A stretch of 42,873 nucleotides of DNA from a virus: positions 1 through 42,873 of IMG/VR virus record IMGVR_UViG_3300022213_000014; one strand, written 5' to 3'. Shown here piece by piece: positions 7,711-15,833 of this stretch. Position 1 is the first letter of the stretch, and each line of letters begins with the position of its first letter. The translations under genes and the position numbers were made by a program. Below the pieces are notes generated by a model. It saw only the letters and a program-made list of their open reading frames with translations. It was not told where the DNA came from and made no database searches.

Positions 7711-9257
7711 GCCAGAACATCGTCCTGAAGATGCCCCCTGGATTGGTGACGGACCTCACGTCCTACTCCGCCAAGCAGATGTGGCACGACGGGAACCTCG
7801 TCCGATGGACGGAGGAGGGTTCCCTCATGCCCGTCGGTGGCTGGGTCAAGACGAACGAGTTCGGTGAGGTGACCGGCCCCATCCGCTCGACCTACTCGTG
7901 GCGCTCGAACGACTTCCAGCCGTGGGGCGCTGTCGGCTCCGAGGACAAGGCCTACGCCTTCCGGCCAGGCGAGAACGACAACCTTACCGACATCACACCT
8001 GATGATCTCGTGTGGGAGCCTTCCGAAATGGAGGGCTACGGCTCAGGGCAGTACGGCGTCGGCCGCTACGGCCTCGACAGCGAGAGCGGCGGCGGCATCA
8101 CCTCCAAGTTCCTCGAGGCCTTCTGGACGTTCCACAACTGGGGCGAGGATCTTCTTGGCGTCCACGCCATCGACGGTCGCCTCTGGTACTGGAAGCAGGG
8201 TGCCGCAACGCCTTTCGAGGTGGTCGCCAACGCGCCCATCAAGAACTACACCTTCATCGTCACGAACGAGCGGCACGTCATAGTGCTGGGTGGCGACACC
8301 AACCCGCGCAAGGTCAAGTGGTGCTCCCGCGAGGACATCACGCAGTGGACGCCATCTGCCACGAACTCGGCGGGCGGATTCGACCTCGACACAACAGGCA
8401 TCATCCTGGCGGCAACGCACGTTCCGCAGGGCATCCTTGTCTTCACGGACATCGACATCCACCTGATCGAGTACATCGGCCCACCTTTCTACTACTCGCG
8501 CCGCCTCATTAGCCACGACACCGGCATCATCGGCCCGAAGGCCTTCGCGTCGACGGCCAACGGCGTGATCTTCATGGGGCCGAACAGTTTCTGGGCCTAC
8601 AGCACCGGCGTTATTCGCGTCCCCTGCCCGATCTCAAACGACGTCTTCACCTACAGCAATCTCAGCAAGCCGCTACGCGTGTTCATGGGTGAGAACGAGG
8701 AGACACGCGAGACGTGGATCTTCTACCCCTACATCGGCTCCACCGAGCCTGACCGCGTGGCGATCTTCAGATACGACAACAACGACAGCTCGACGTGGTG
8801 GTCCAAGGGCATCCTGAAGAGGACGGCGTGGCTCAGCGCCATATGGACGGAGAAGCCATATGCAATGGACAATAAGGACGTCTACCAGCACGAGATCGGC
8901 TGGACGGACAATGGCGCACCGCGCGACATCTGGATCAAGAGCGGCGCAATGGAAATCTCGAACGGCGACACGAACATGCTCGTCAACCGGATCTACCACG
9001 ACGCCGTGGTGATAAAGGACAACCTGGGCACCACCTACGCGCCAGATCCTGTCCCCTACTCCCTTGAGTTCTTGCAAGCGAACGCCCCGCAGGCGAAGAA
9101 GTACAGCACCGGCCCGATTACGCTGAACTCTGAGAACGGCTTCACGACAACCCGATTCAAGGCGCGTCAGATCGAGATGACCGTCCGTCAGGTGTCGCAA
9201 GTTCCATGGGCCATGGGTGACCTACGCCTGCGCGTCAAGGCAATGGGGGCGCGCTGA
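7707..9257 (+). CDS. Tail hub/stabilisation protein resembling P22 gp10
   Basis: This is a 516-residue protein. Repeated strand motifs include GRLWYWKQG, ERHVIVLGG, GILVFTDIDIHLIEYIGPP, TGIIGPKAFAS and NGVIFMGPNSFWAY. They give a beta-propeller-like pattern typical of the gp10-like packaged-DNA stabilisation proteins that seal the portal-tail junction in short-tailed phages. The start ATG overlaps the upstream stop (ATGA). The family assignment rests on recalled motif layout, so the function is likely but not certain. Confidence 0.65.
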   Translation: MSQNIVLKMPPGLVTDLTSYSAKQMWHDGNLVRWTEEGSLMPVGGWVKTNEFGEVTGPIRSTYSWRSNDFQPWGAVGSEDKAYAFRPGENDNLTDITPDDLVWEPSEMEGYGSGQYGVGRYGLDSESGGGITSKFLEAFWTFHNWGEDLLGVHAIDGRLWYWKQGAATPFEVVANAPIKNYTFIVTNERHVIVLGGDTNPRKVKWCSREDITQWTPSATNSAGGFDLDTTGIILAATHVPQGILVFTDIDIHLIEYIGPPFYYSRRLISHDTGIIGPKAFASTANGVIFMGPNSFWAYSTGVIRVPCPISNDVFTYSNLSKPLRVFMGENEETRETWIFYPYIGSTEPDRVAIFRYDNNDSSTWWSKGILKRTAWLSAIWTEKPYAMDNKDVYQHEIGWTDNGAPRDIWIKSGAMEISNGDTNMLVNRIYHDAVVIKDNLGTTYAPDPVPYSLEFLQANAPQAKKYSTGPITLNSENGFTTTRFKARQIEMTVRQVSQVPWAMGDLRLRVKAMGAR

Positions 9258-9838
9258 TGTCGGTAAAGCTGGTCCTTCCGCCACCTCCAAAGACCTACGA
9301 CCCCTACTACGAGATGCTGCGCAATCGTGAGATCGAGCGTGTCATGAACACGAAGATCGGCGTGAACGACATCAACATCTTCGGGGGTCAGCCCTTCATC
9401 TCCCTGCGCGGGACGGACACCGCCTTCACGATCCCGACCGGCATCACGCCGAGGGTGCTGCCGTTCAACCTGCTCCAGAAGGACACGGACAAGGACATGG
9501 TGTTCGATCCGAACTCCTACTCCATAACGAACCCCTACGCGATGGACGCCGTGGTCTACCTTAACCTGCGGCATGCGGCAGCCCCAGGCGGCGACTACGA
9601 CCTGAACATCCAGGGCTACGACCTCGGCTCCCCCTTCGGTCCCCCGCTTACGGTGACGATCAAGAACACCGAGACGCTCGACGTCCGCATCACCCGCTTC
9701 GTTGTCGGCTTCCCGCCCGGCACGGTGTTCGACCTTCGCGCGTGGCACACCCGAGCTGGACCCGTATCCTTCAACATAGCGCTTTCGCAGTGGGACATTG
9801 CCCGCGTCTCGCCCAACCCCGCACTGGTGATCCCATGA
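9257..9838 (+). CDS. Predicted virion structural protein
   Basis: The product has 193 residues and was not recognised as a named family. It looks like a beta-rich domain: TAFTIPTGITPRVLPF, then the charged segment KDTDKDMVFDPNS, then strands such as AVVYLNLRHAA and TVTIKNTETLDVRITRF. It is the last GC-rich gene before the sharp change in composition at 9835. Its stop overlaps the next start by four bases, so the two are co-translated. A tail or baseplate role is inferred from neighbours. Confidence 0.6.
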   Translation: MSVKLVLPPPPKTYDPYYEMLRNREIERVMNTKIGVNDINIFGGQPFISLRGTDTAFTIPTGITPRVLPFNLLQKDTDKDMVFDPNSYSITNPYAMDAVVYLNLRHAAAPGGDYDLNIQGYDLGSPFGPPLTVTIKNTETLDVRITRFVVGFPPGTVFDLRAWHTRAGPVSFNIALSQWDIARVSPNPALVIP

Positions 9839-10242
9839 ACGCTGTAGATAACATTTCTATTGCAGATAGTAAATTTGCTACTATTAGCAAGTTTATGGAA
9901 TTTAAACCAAAAATACAGGCTGCGCTTAACAGGCAACAAGGCGAAGGCTTTACATTTGATATGGTCTTTGACTTGCTTATAAATGGTAGAGTTTTGTTTT
10001 TCTGGAATGACACTAGTTGCGTGGTTGGTGAATTTAGAAATTATCCTGAAGGTATCCATGCGCATATATTTCTTGCAGCGGGTAATCTTGAAGGTTTAGA
10101 GGAATTGTTTACTAGCCTAGGTCCTTGGGCCAAGAGTCAAGGGGCAATAAAAGCTACGACTCTGTGTAGAAAAGGTTTTAAAAGGGCATTGCGCAAGTCT
10201 GGTTGGGTAGAAACACAAGTCTGGCTTACAAAGGAGCTTTAA
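9835..10242 (+). CDS. GNAT-like protein, phage gp13-type
   Basis: The product has 135 residues. The central and C-terminal pattern, HIFLAAGNLEGLEELF then PWAKSQGAIKATTLCRKGF and RALRKSGWVETQVWLTKEL, fits the short acyltransferase-like phage family that lies next to internal virion proteins (the T7 gp13 neighbourhood). The usual acetyl-CoA-binding pattern is weak, so catalysis is unsure. The gene is strikingly AT-rich compared with its neighbour on the left and opens the ejection-protein module. Confidence 0.55.
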   Translation: MNAVDNISIADSKFATISKFMEFKPKIQAALNRQQGEGFTFDMVFDLLINGRVLFFWNDTSCVVGEFRNYPEGIHAHIFLAAGNLEGLEELFTSLGPWAKSQGAIKATTLCRKGFKRALRKSGWVETQVWLTKEL

Positions 10243-10243
10243 A

Positions 10244-10855
10244 ATGGCAGAGACAAAAACTAAAACACAACTACCTGCATGGTATGAGGATGCCGCTAAA
10301 GACCTTATTGCTCTGGGTAAAAAGCGTTCAACTCTTGGATATGTGCCATATCTTGGTCCTGATGTAGCAGCTATCACACCTCAGCAAGAGGCTGGTATTA
10401 AAGGTTATGACGCCATGTCTTCTGCCTTTGGTATGCCAGCTGGAGGGGCTCAGGCTTTGTCTTATTTGCCTCAAGCTACTGAGTTTGCAGGCGGCGTTAA
10501 GGGTTATTCCAGCTTTCCAGGTTTTGAGCAATCTATGAAAGCTCTTAAGGCTAAGTACCCGGGTATTTATGATTATTTGCAATCTTTTAGTGTTAATAAT
10601 CGTGATACAGGTATTAGTTTTGAACAAGCCCTCAATCCTCCGGCACCTTCTCCAGGAACCCCACCTGTAATATCGCCTCCGTCTGGTGGTGGTAGCGGAG
10701 GTGGCGGGAGTGGAAGCTTTAGACCAGGTAGTGATCAATGGTGGTCTGTTGGTGGAAGTGGCGTAGGTTGGCAATCTCCAGATCAGCCAATTGGGCCTAT
10801 CCTTACTCGCCCTGGTGGCAATAATACTCTTGGTGGAAAAGGAGTGGCGCTATGA
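10244..10855 (+). CDS. Internal virion-like protein
   Basis: The product has 203 residues. An amphipathic N-terminus (PAWYEDAAKDLIALGKKR) and a PQQEAGIKGYDAM motif are common in phage ejection or pilot proteins. A Pro- and Gly-rich C-terminal half with a GGGSGGGGSG linker follows. AAGGAG lies seven bases before the ATG. The gene overlaps the next by four bases. The pilot role is inferred from position and sequence style. Confidence 0.55.
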   Translation: MAETKTKTQLPAWYEDAAKDLIALGKKRSTLGYVPYLGPDVAAITPQQEAGIKGYDAMSSAFGMPAGGAQALSYLPQATEFAGGVKGYSSFPGFEQSMKALKAKYPGIYDYLQSFSVNNRDTGISFEQALNPPAPSPGTPPVISPPSGGGSGGGGSGSFRPGSDQWWSVGGSGVGWQSPDQPIGPILTRPGGNNTLGGKGVAL

Positions 10856-11691
10856 AAGGCCCGACTGATTATACCGGCATGGCATTGCCCCAGCAATCAG
10901 CTGGTGCTTTTGGGCAGGCTCTGAGCGGCTCTAGCGAAGCTGCTAATACAGGCGCTGGATACGTAAACCAGGCAGGTGGTCTCTATGGTCAGTTTGGCGG
11001 AATGATGCCAAGCGACATAAGCACCAAGACACTTGGTGATACAAATCTGTCTCCGTATATGAACCCTTATCAGCAGCAGGTAACTGATGCTACAATGGGT
11101 GAATTGCGTCGTCAGCAGGATCTAAGCGACCAAGGTGTACGAGATCAGGCTATGAGCGCTCGAGCCTTTGGTGGCGATAGAATGGGTATTCAACAGGCTG
11201 AAAATACTCGTAACTATGACGACATTAGAGCTCGCACGCTTGCTTCGCTAAACCAGTCTAACTTTGGTAATGCCCAGCAAATGGCACAAACAGACATTGC
11301 GCGTCAGCTTGCGGCGGACCAGAGCAATCAAAATATGCGCTACGGCATGAGCCAGGCAGGTGCGTCAGGGCTTTCAGGGCTAGGGCAGGCTGGCGTAGGT
11401 GGTGGGCTCCAGGGCCTTGGTAATCTTGCCAATATGGGCTTTGGATTTGGTAATCAGCTATCTCAAAATCAGCTAGCCGCCGGAGCCTTGCAACAGCAGA
11501 TGATGCAGCAGCTTATAGACGCTGCAAAGGGACAGTATGCTGGTTGGACAGGTGCGCCTGATAAGGGTCTCGATGCGTATATGAAGTCTGTCCTAGGACC
11601 TGGCAACTCAGGGACTACTAAGACAGACACCGGTTGGCTTGGAACCGCAGCTGGTATAGCTGAGGGTATTGGCTCACTTCTTCCTTGGTGA
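10852..11691 (+). CDS. DNA ejection/internal virion protein
   Basis: The product has 279 residues. LSPYMNPYQQQVTDATM, the following RRQQDLSDQGVRDQAM, then ARAFGGDRMGIQQAENTRN resemble a widespread phage family near tail ends (the NPYTQ...AGAFGGSR type). Gln-, Ala- and Gly-rich low-complexity sequence and a hydrophobic C-terminus suggest a membrane-active pilot protein injected with the DNA. It is the most recognisable member of this module. Confidence 0.65.
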   Translation: MKGPTDYTGMALPQQSAGAFGQALSGSSEAANTGAGYVNQAGGLYGQFGGMMPSDISTKTLGDTNLSPYMNPYQQQVTDATMGELRRQQDLSDQGVRDQAMSARAFGGDRMGIQQAENTRNYDDIRARTLASLNQSNFGNAQQMAQTDIARQLAADQSNQNMRYGMSQAGASGLSGLGQAGVGGGLQGLGNLANMGFGFGNQLSQNQLAAGALQQQMMQQLIDAAKGQYAGWTGAPDKGLDAYMKSVLGPGNSGTTKTDTGWLGTAAGIAEGIGSLLPW

Positions 11692-11695
11692 TGAT

Positions 11696-12142
11696 ATGGA
11701 AAAGTCTGATCAAGATATTGTTTGGCTAGCTGAACGGATGGGTATTCCTCCGGAGATTGCTCTTAGGATATTCCGTGAAGGAGCTATGAACGTAGATCCG
11801 CAACCTGGAGCAGCTCCTTTCAACTTCCAAATCCAGGATGATAGGAATCTGCCAACGAAAAACGCAATACCGAACTATGTAGCGCCTGACCCTTCTGGCA
11901 TGCCAGCTATGGCGCCAGATGCGTTTAAAAATCCATTTGGATTACCTGGGCAAGCTCCGGCTGGAGGCATGCCCAGCACTGATACTAGTAGTCCAGCCGG
12001 TGTGTTTAGTTGGATTAAGGGTTCCCTTGGGGATACGGCCAATCCTATGCAAAGTACAGGTAAAACCGCAGGCACACCTAAGGAAGTAGCTAAGCAAGCG
12101 ATGTTTAAGATGATTACTAAAATGTTTCTAGGAGGAGCTTAA
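11696..12142 (+). CDS. Hypothetical protein of the ejection module
   Basis: The product has 148 residues. The N-terminal 25 residues (WLAERMGIPPEIALRIF) could form a UBA-like or helical adaptor. The middle is Pro-, Gly- and Met-rich and probably disordered. The C-terminal helix (KQAMFKMITKMFLGGA) is amphipathic. The ATG at 11696 is preferred because the longer frame would overlap the upstream gene. Function is unknown. Confidence 0.6.
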   Translation: MEKSDQDIVWLAERMGIPPEIALRIFREGAMNVDPQPGAAPFNFQIQDDRNLPTKNAIPNYVAPDPSGMPAMAPDAFKNPFGLPGQAPAGGMPSTDTSSPAGVFSWIKGSLGDTANPMQSTGKTAGTPKEVAKQAMFKMITKMFLGGA

Positions 12143-12143
12143 A

Positions 12144-12821
12144 ATGTCAGCACGTGATGATTTTAATTCAAATGCCCGGTCGCCTGGAGGCTGGGGTGGG
12201 CAGGGAAACCAGACTACTCAGGCTGGAGGCGGTGGCCATGGTTCACTTGGTGGTGGAAGTGGAACTAACGCTTCGGGCATGGGTGGCTTGCTCGGTGTAG
12301 GTGGTGGACGTGGTAGCAATATTGCTCCAGGCATATCTGCTGGCGGTGGTCGCACAGGGGCTGGCGTTGGCGATGGTCCTTCTTTGGATGCTTTGGCTAA
12401 TTTGTTCAGAGGTGGCAAAGGTGGACCCTCGGGCCAGGTTGGTACTGTCAACCCAGCGCTTAGAACCCGCCGTTATGTTAATCAACCGATTGAAGAGGTA
12501 AATTTGCCTCCGCCAGCTAAAATCCAAGAGATTCTTAATCAGAATCGTCCCTTGACGCCAGCCGAGCAAGCTCTGGTTAATTTCTGGCGTCAGAATGGAG
12601 GCAATGCATTTAGGTGGCGTACGCAAGCAAGGCCTGGTGCTAACTGGGTACCCAATCCTTCCAGTCCAGGCTTTCATAATGGTACAGGTCCAGATCAGGT
12701 ACCTGGAACAATTCCTCCGAATACTGGTAGTGGATATACCCCGCAGTGGGATAGACAGGCTTCTTCTGGGCAAGGATTACAGGATTTGTCTAGTGAAACT
12801 AGCTGGCGTAATGCCAGGTAA
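12144..12821 (+). CDS. Gly-rich hypothetical protein of the ejection module
   Basis: The product has 225 residues. The first 95 residues are extremely rich in Gly, Ser and Asn and look disordered. Residues 105-160 are more structured, with RTRRYVNQPIEEVNLPPP and LTPAEQALVNFWRQNGGN. A strong GGAGG lies eight bases before the ATG, so the gene is well translated despite its low complexity. It was not recognised. A disordered virion protein that unfolds during ejection is one possibility. Confidence 0.6.
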   Translation: MSARDDFNSNARSPGGWGGQGNQTTQAGGGGHGSLGGGSGTNASGMGGLLGVGGGRGSNIAPGISAGGGRTGAGVGDGPSLDALANLFRGGKGGPSGQVGTVNPALRTRRYVNQPIEEVNLPPPAKIQEILNQNRPLTPAEQALVNFWRQNGGNAFRWRTQARPGANWVPNPSSPGFHNGTGPDQVPGTIPPNTGSGYTPQWDRQASSGQGLQDLSSETSWRNAR

Positions 12822-12832
12822 GGAGAACAGCA

Positions 12833-14350
12833 ATGAGCTTGTTTGAGAAACTAAATTACGGGGATGTGCCGTTTGGAGTACGGCTCGTTGCTCTTGGGCA
12901 AGCTCTTCGCTCTATTCAAAATCCAAATGTAGAGCGTACTGGCCTTGCTATGATGGCGCAATATCAGCAAAAGGCTCAAGAAGAAAAGAAAGCTGCAGCT
13001 GAATTTGCCAAAAAGCAGGAGATGGCCAACAGACTTGCTGATAAGCTTGAAATGTCTAATCCTGAGCTTGCTGCTGCTTTAAGAGCAGATCCTAGCCTTG
13101 TCGATGACTATGGAAAGGGTACAATTACTGACTCCTTTCAGTCTAAGCGTGACGAGCGCCAGCGCGGCTGGTCGGTCGAGGATCGTGACTTTAATGCTGG
13201 TCTTCAAGAAAGAGGTTGGGATCGTCAGGATACACGTGCTGCCCAGGATCGTGCCTTCCAAGAAAAGATGCAGGAAGATAGGCAGGCTCAAGAAGTGTAT
13301 ATGGAAGAGCGTAAGCGTCAGCATGAGCAAGCTTTGCGTGAAGGTAGGCTTGAGGATGCTAAGCTTATTGCTGAAGACTTCTTTATGACAACTGGCTCTG
13401 AAATAGACGCTGGTGTATCGCCTGTACCAGGTGGCGCTTCACGTGCATCGCCTGTACCAGGTGGCGCTTCAAGTGCATCGCCTGTACCAGGTGGCGCTTC
13501 AAGTGCATCGCCTATCCCAACCCCTGGTGAACCACCAGAATTGGCTGTTTGGCGCGATAAGTTTAAGGATCCAAATATTTCCGCAACTGAAAGTGCTATC
13601 CTTACTGCAGCCTTTAAATCAGCTCTTACCCAGGGCGATTACGCTGATCCTAATGCAGCTGCACAAGCTGCTGCTCTAGCCTATCAGAAGATTATAAATG
13701 ATCGCAATGACACAATTACCGCCTCTGCTGCACAAAAAGAGGCCGAAATTAAGGCTGCTGAAGCTGCCGCAAAAGCTAGAGCTGAAAGGGCTGGTACTAC
13801 TGAGGCAGCCATTGCTAAAACAGAGCAGAGCGATCAAACAGCTGACAATGTGCTTACAGCCATTGATAATGGTCTTGCTGCTCTTGAGAATGAAGCTAGC
13901 GGCAAGCCTAATGAAAAGCAAGGAGCTCTTGCCCAGGCTCTAGAGCCTTACTTGCCTGCGACTGGTCTTGGCTCTGGGCTGGCTGGATATGTTTCAGAGT
14001 CTAATGCAAGAGCTATCTATAATGCTGTAGACACTGTTCAGTCTAACCTTGCCCTTGATAAATTGCTCGAGTTGAAGGCTACGTCTACAACGGGAGCTTC
14101 TGGCCTGGGTGCTTTGAACCTGAAAGAGTTGGAAGCATTGCAGAAAGCTATTACTGCACTTGATCCAACCGATCAGAACTTCAAGCAGAATCTGATGCGT
14201 GTTCGTGATCTGTATGCTAACTCTTCTGCCGAGCTTAAGGCATTTTCAGAAGATCTTCAAAACTTGCGTAAAAATCCGTCGCCAGAAATGAGAGCTGCAT
14301 TTGATGAGCTGTATGGCGTAGACGCACACCTTAGATTTGTGGGGCCGTAA
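12833..14350 (+). CDS. Internal virion protein with coiled coils and tandem ASPVPGGASS repeats
   Basis: The product has 505 residues. The N-terminal helix leads into a long charged coiled coil (about residues 40-190, rich in EEKK, QER and DRQ). A Pro-Gly hinge of 10-residue repeats comes next (about 195-228), followed by a second helical region with Ala-rich coiled coil near 295-330. No catalytic motif was seen. AAGGAG lies seven bases before the ATG. Size, position and helical content fit an ejected core protein that spans the periplasm. Confidence 0.6.
   Translation: MSLFEKLNYGDVPFGVRLVALGQALRSIQNPNVERTGLAMMAQYQQKAQEEKKAAAEFAKKQEMANRLADKLEMSNPELAAALRADPSLVDDYGKGTITDSFQSKRDERQRGWSVEDRDFNAGLQERGWDRQDTRAAQDRAFQEKMQEDRQAQEVYMEERKRQHEQALREGRLEDAKLIAEDFFMTTGSEIDAGVSPVPGGASRASPVPGGASSASPVPGGASSASPIPTPGEPPELAVWRDKFKDPNISATESAILTAAFKSALTQGDYADPNAAAQAAALAYQKIINDRNDTITASAAQKEAEIKAAEAAAKARAERAGTTEAAIAKTEQSDQTADNVLTAIDNGLAALENEASGKPNEKQGALAQALEPYLPATGLGSGLAGYVSESNARAIYNAVDTVQSNLALDKLLELKATSTTGASGLGALNLKELEALQKAITALDPTDQNFKQNLMRVRDLYANSSAELKAFSEDLQNLRKNPSPEMRAAFDELYGVDAHLRFVGP
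13421..13510 (+). repeat. Three tandem 30-bp coding repeats
   Basis: The unit cctgtaccaggtggcgcttc plus aagtgcatcg occurs three times, at 13421, 13451 and 13481, with a partial fourth at 13511. The copies differ at one base. It encodes PVPGGASSAS in register and forms a flexible linker inside the 505-residue virion protein. Copy number is likely to vary between relatives. Confidence 0.9.
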
Positions 14351-14351
14351 A

Positions 14352-15833
14352 ATGGCTGAGAATCTCCTTGTAAAAATGAGGACAAAGAAGACTACACCGG
14401 AGGCTTCTAAGTCTGAAAAGGTTAACCCGCTTATTGCGGCTCGCAAAGGTCAGCTTAAAATACCTACTGTGTTGGCTAAGCCTGAGGGCCAGCCATATGC
14501 AGAGGTTGACCCTGAAGCTGTGCGTCGTGATATGATACTAGCACAGTTTAAGCAGTTGCCTTGGTACGCACAAGCTGCGCAGGCAGCCGATGATCTGGCG
14601 CGACTGGGGGCTAAAGGTGCGAGCTTTAATGCTTTAGACCGGGCCCTGGGCCCAGAGCAACAGCGTATGACTGAAGAGGCTGGTATTCGTGCAGGTCTTC
14701 CTGGTGATATTGCTGAAATTGGTGGCATGGTTGTATCTCCCGTGACTCGGGCAGTAGGCGCAGCTGGTACGGCCCTTAAGCCAGTCGGCCGAGGTCTGAC
14801 TAAGGCATTGGCTAGGTTGGGTGTTACTGGTACAGAAGGCGCTGTGCTCGGTGGAACAGAGGCAGCAATTAATAATGGAGATATTGCTAGCCAGGCTCAG
14901 TTAGGCGGTGGAATCGCCGCGGGCGCGGAAACCTTGTTTAAACACATCATTCCAAAATCAGCGGGCACTTTGGCAGCATTGCTCTCCAAAGTACCTCGTG
15001 AGCAACAGCGGGAGATTTTCAGACTGGCCTCGGAGTCAGCCGACAGTGCAGCCGATCTAAAGTCAGTTCAAGCTTCCGCTGCCCCTGGTAAAACCATTGA
15101 CAAGATCACAGGACAGAGGGCCCAGATTTCTGGCGTGCCGATAAAGAACTTTGATAAGGTCGAAGATAAGCTAGCACAAATCTATGGCGACACGACTACT
15201 TCTAGCGGCTTCTCTGCCCTAGATCCTATAGACGCTAAAGTTGTACAAAACCTAATAGACTACCCTTATATAGCTCCTGGAACCAAGGAAAAAGGTTCTT
15301 TGTCCTTGAAGTACTTGGATGATTTAGTCTCTTATCTTGAAAATACAAAGGTACCCACTGCTTCTTCTAAAACGCAATCCGGTAGAATTACAGAAGATGT
15401 ACATAAGGCTGTAAGGGAAGCTGGCGCTGAATCGGATCCGCGCTTTGTTGAACTTATGAAAAGTATGGATGATCTAGCTGCTATACGCACAGCAGGCACT
15501 CAGACTGCTAAATGGATGCCTGAGAAAAACTTGCCGGGCACTGTACTGCAGTTGGCTAGTTTGGCCGCTATTCCTGGAGCTGGTGCTGCGGGAATACTTA
15601 ACCCGTTGCTGGCAGCTGCTATTGGCGGCACTGCGGGTAGTATATGGGCAGCTTCCAGTCCCAAGCTTGTAGGTAAAATTGCTCGTAAGGCGGGTAGTGC
15701 TAAGCGTAAGATTAAGAAGGCTACGGGCGGTGCCGGGTATGGTACACTGGGCCTTTCGCCTGGTGCAGCTGACGTATTTATGGAAGATGCCAAGGGCAAT
15801 AGGTACGATAAAGATGGCAAACGCATCCCTTAA
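14352..15833 (+). CDS. Internal virion/ejection protein with hydrophobic membrane-active segments
   Basis: The product has 493 residues. The N-terminus is basic (KMRTKKTTPEASKSEK). Small-residue hydrophobic segments occur around 110-180 (IAEIGGMVVSPVTRAVGAAG, then GLTKALARLGV) and 405-450 (LASLAAIPGAGAAGILNPLL, then AAAIGGTAGSIWAAS). A KKIKKATGG-like basic tail ends the protein. Gly/Ala-rich helices of this kind are typical of phage pore-forming ejection proteins. The ATG at 14352 is two bases after the previous stop. Confident as a module member; the biochemical role is inferred. Confidence 0.6.
   Translation: MAENLLVKMRTKKTTPEASKSEKVNPLIAARKGQLKIPTVLAKPEGQPYAEVDPEAVRRDMILAQFKQLPWYAQAAQAADDLARLGAKGASFNALDRALGPEQQRMTEEAGIRAGLPGDIAEIGGMVVSPVTRAVGAAGTALKPVGRGLTKALARLGVTGTEGAVLGGTEAAINNGDIASQAQLGGGIAAGAETLFKHIIPKSAGTLAALLSKVPREQQREIFRLASESADSAADLKSVQASAAPGKTIDKITGQRAQISGVPIKNFDKVEDKLAQIYGDTTTSSGFSALDPIDAKVVQNLIDYPYIAPGTKEKGSLSLKYLDDLVSYLENTKVPTASSKTQSGRITEDVHKAVREAGAESDPRFVELMKSMDDLAAIRTAGTQTAKWMPEKNLPGTVLQLASLAAIPGAGAAGILNPLLAAAIGGTAGSIWAASSPKLVGKIARKAGSAKRKIKKATGGAGYGTLGLSPGAADVFMEDAKGNRYDKDGKRIP

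Noticed and set aside
15679-15813. Upstream extension of the ART-like gene
   Set aside because: It would overlap the previous gene by about 150 bases and encodes an Arg-rich out-of-frame shadow.
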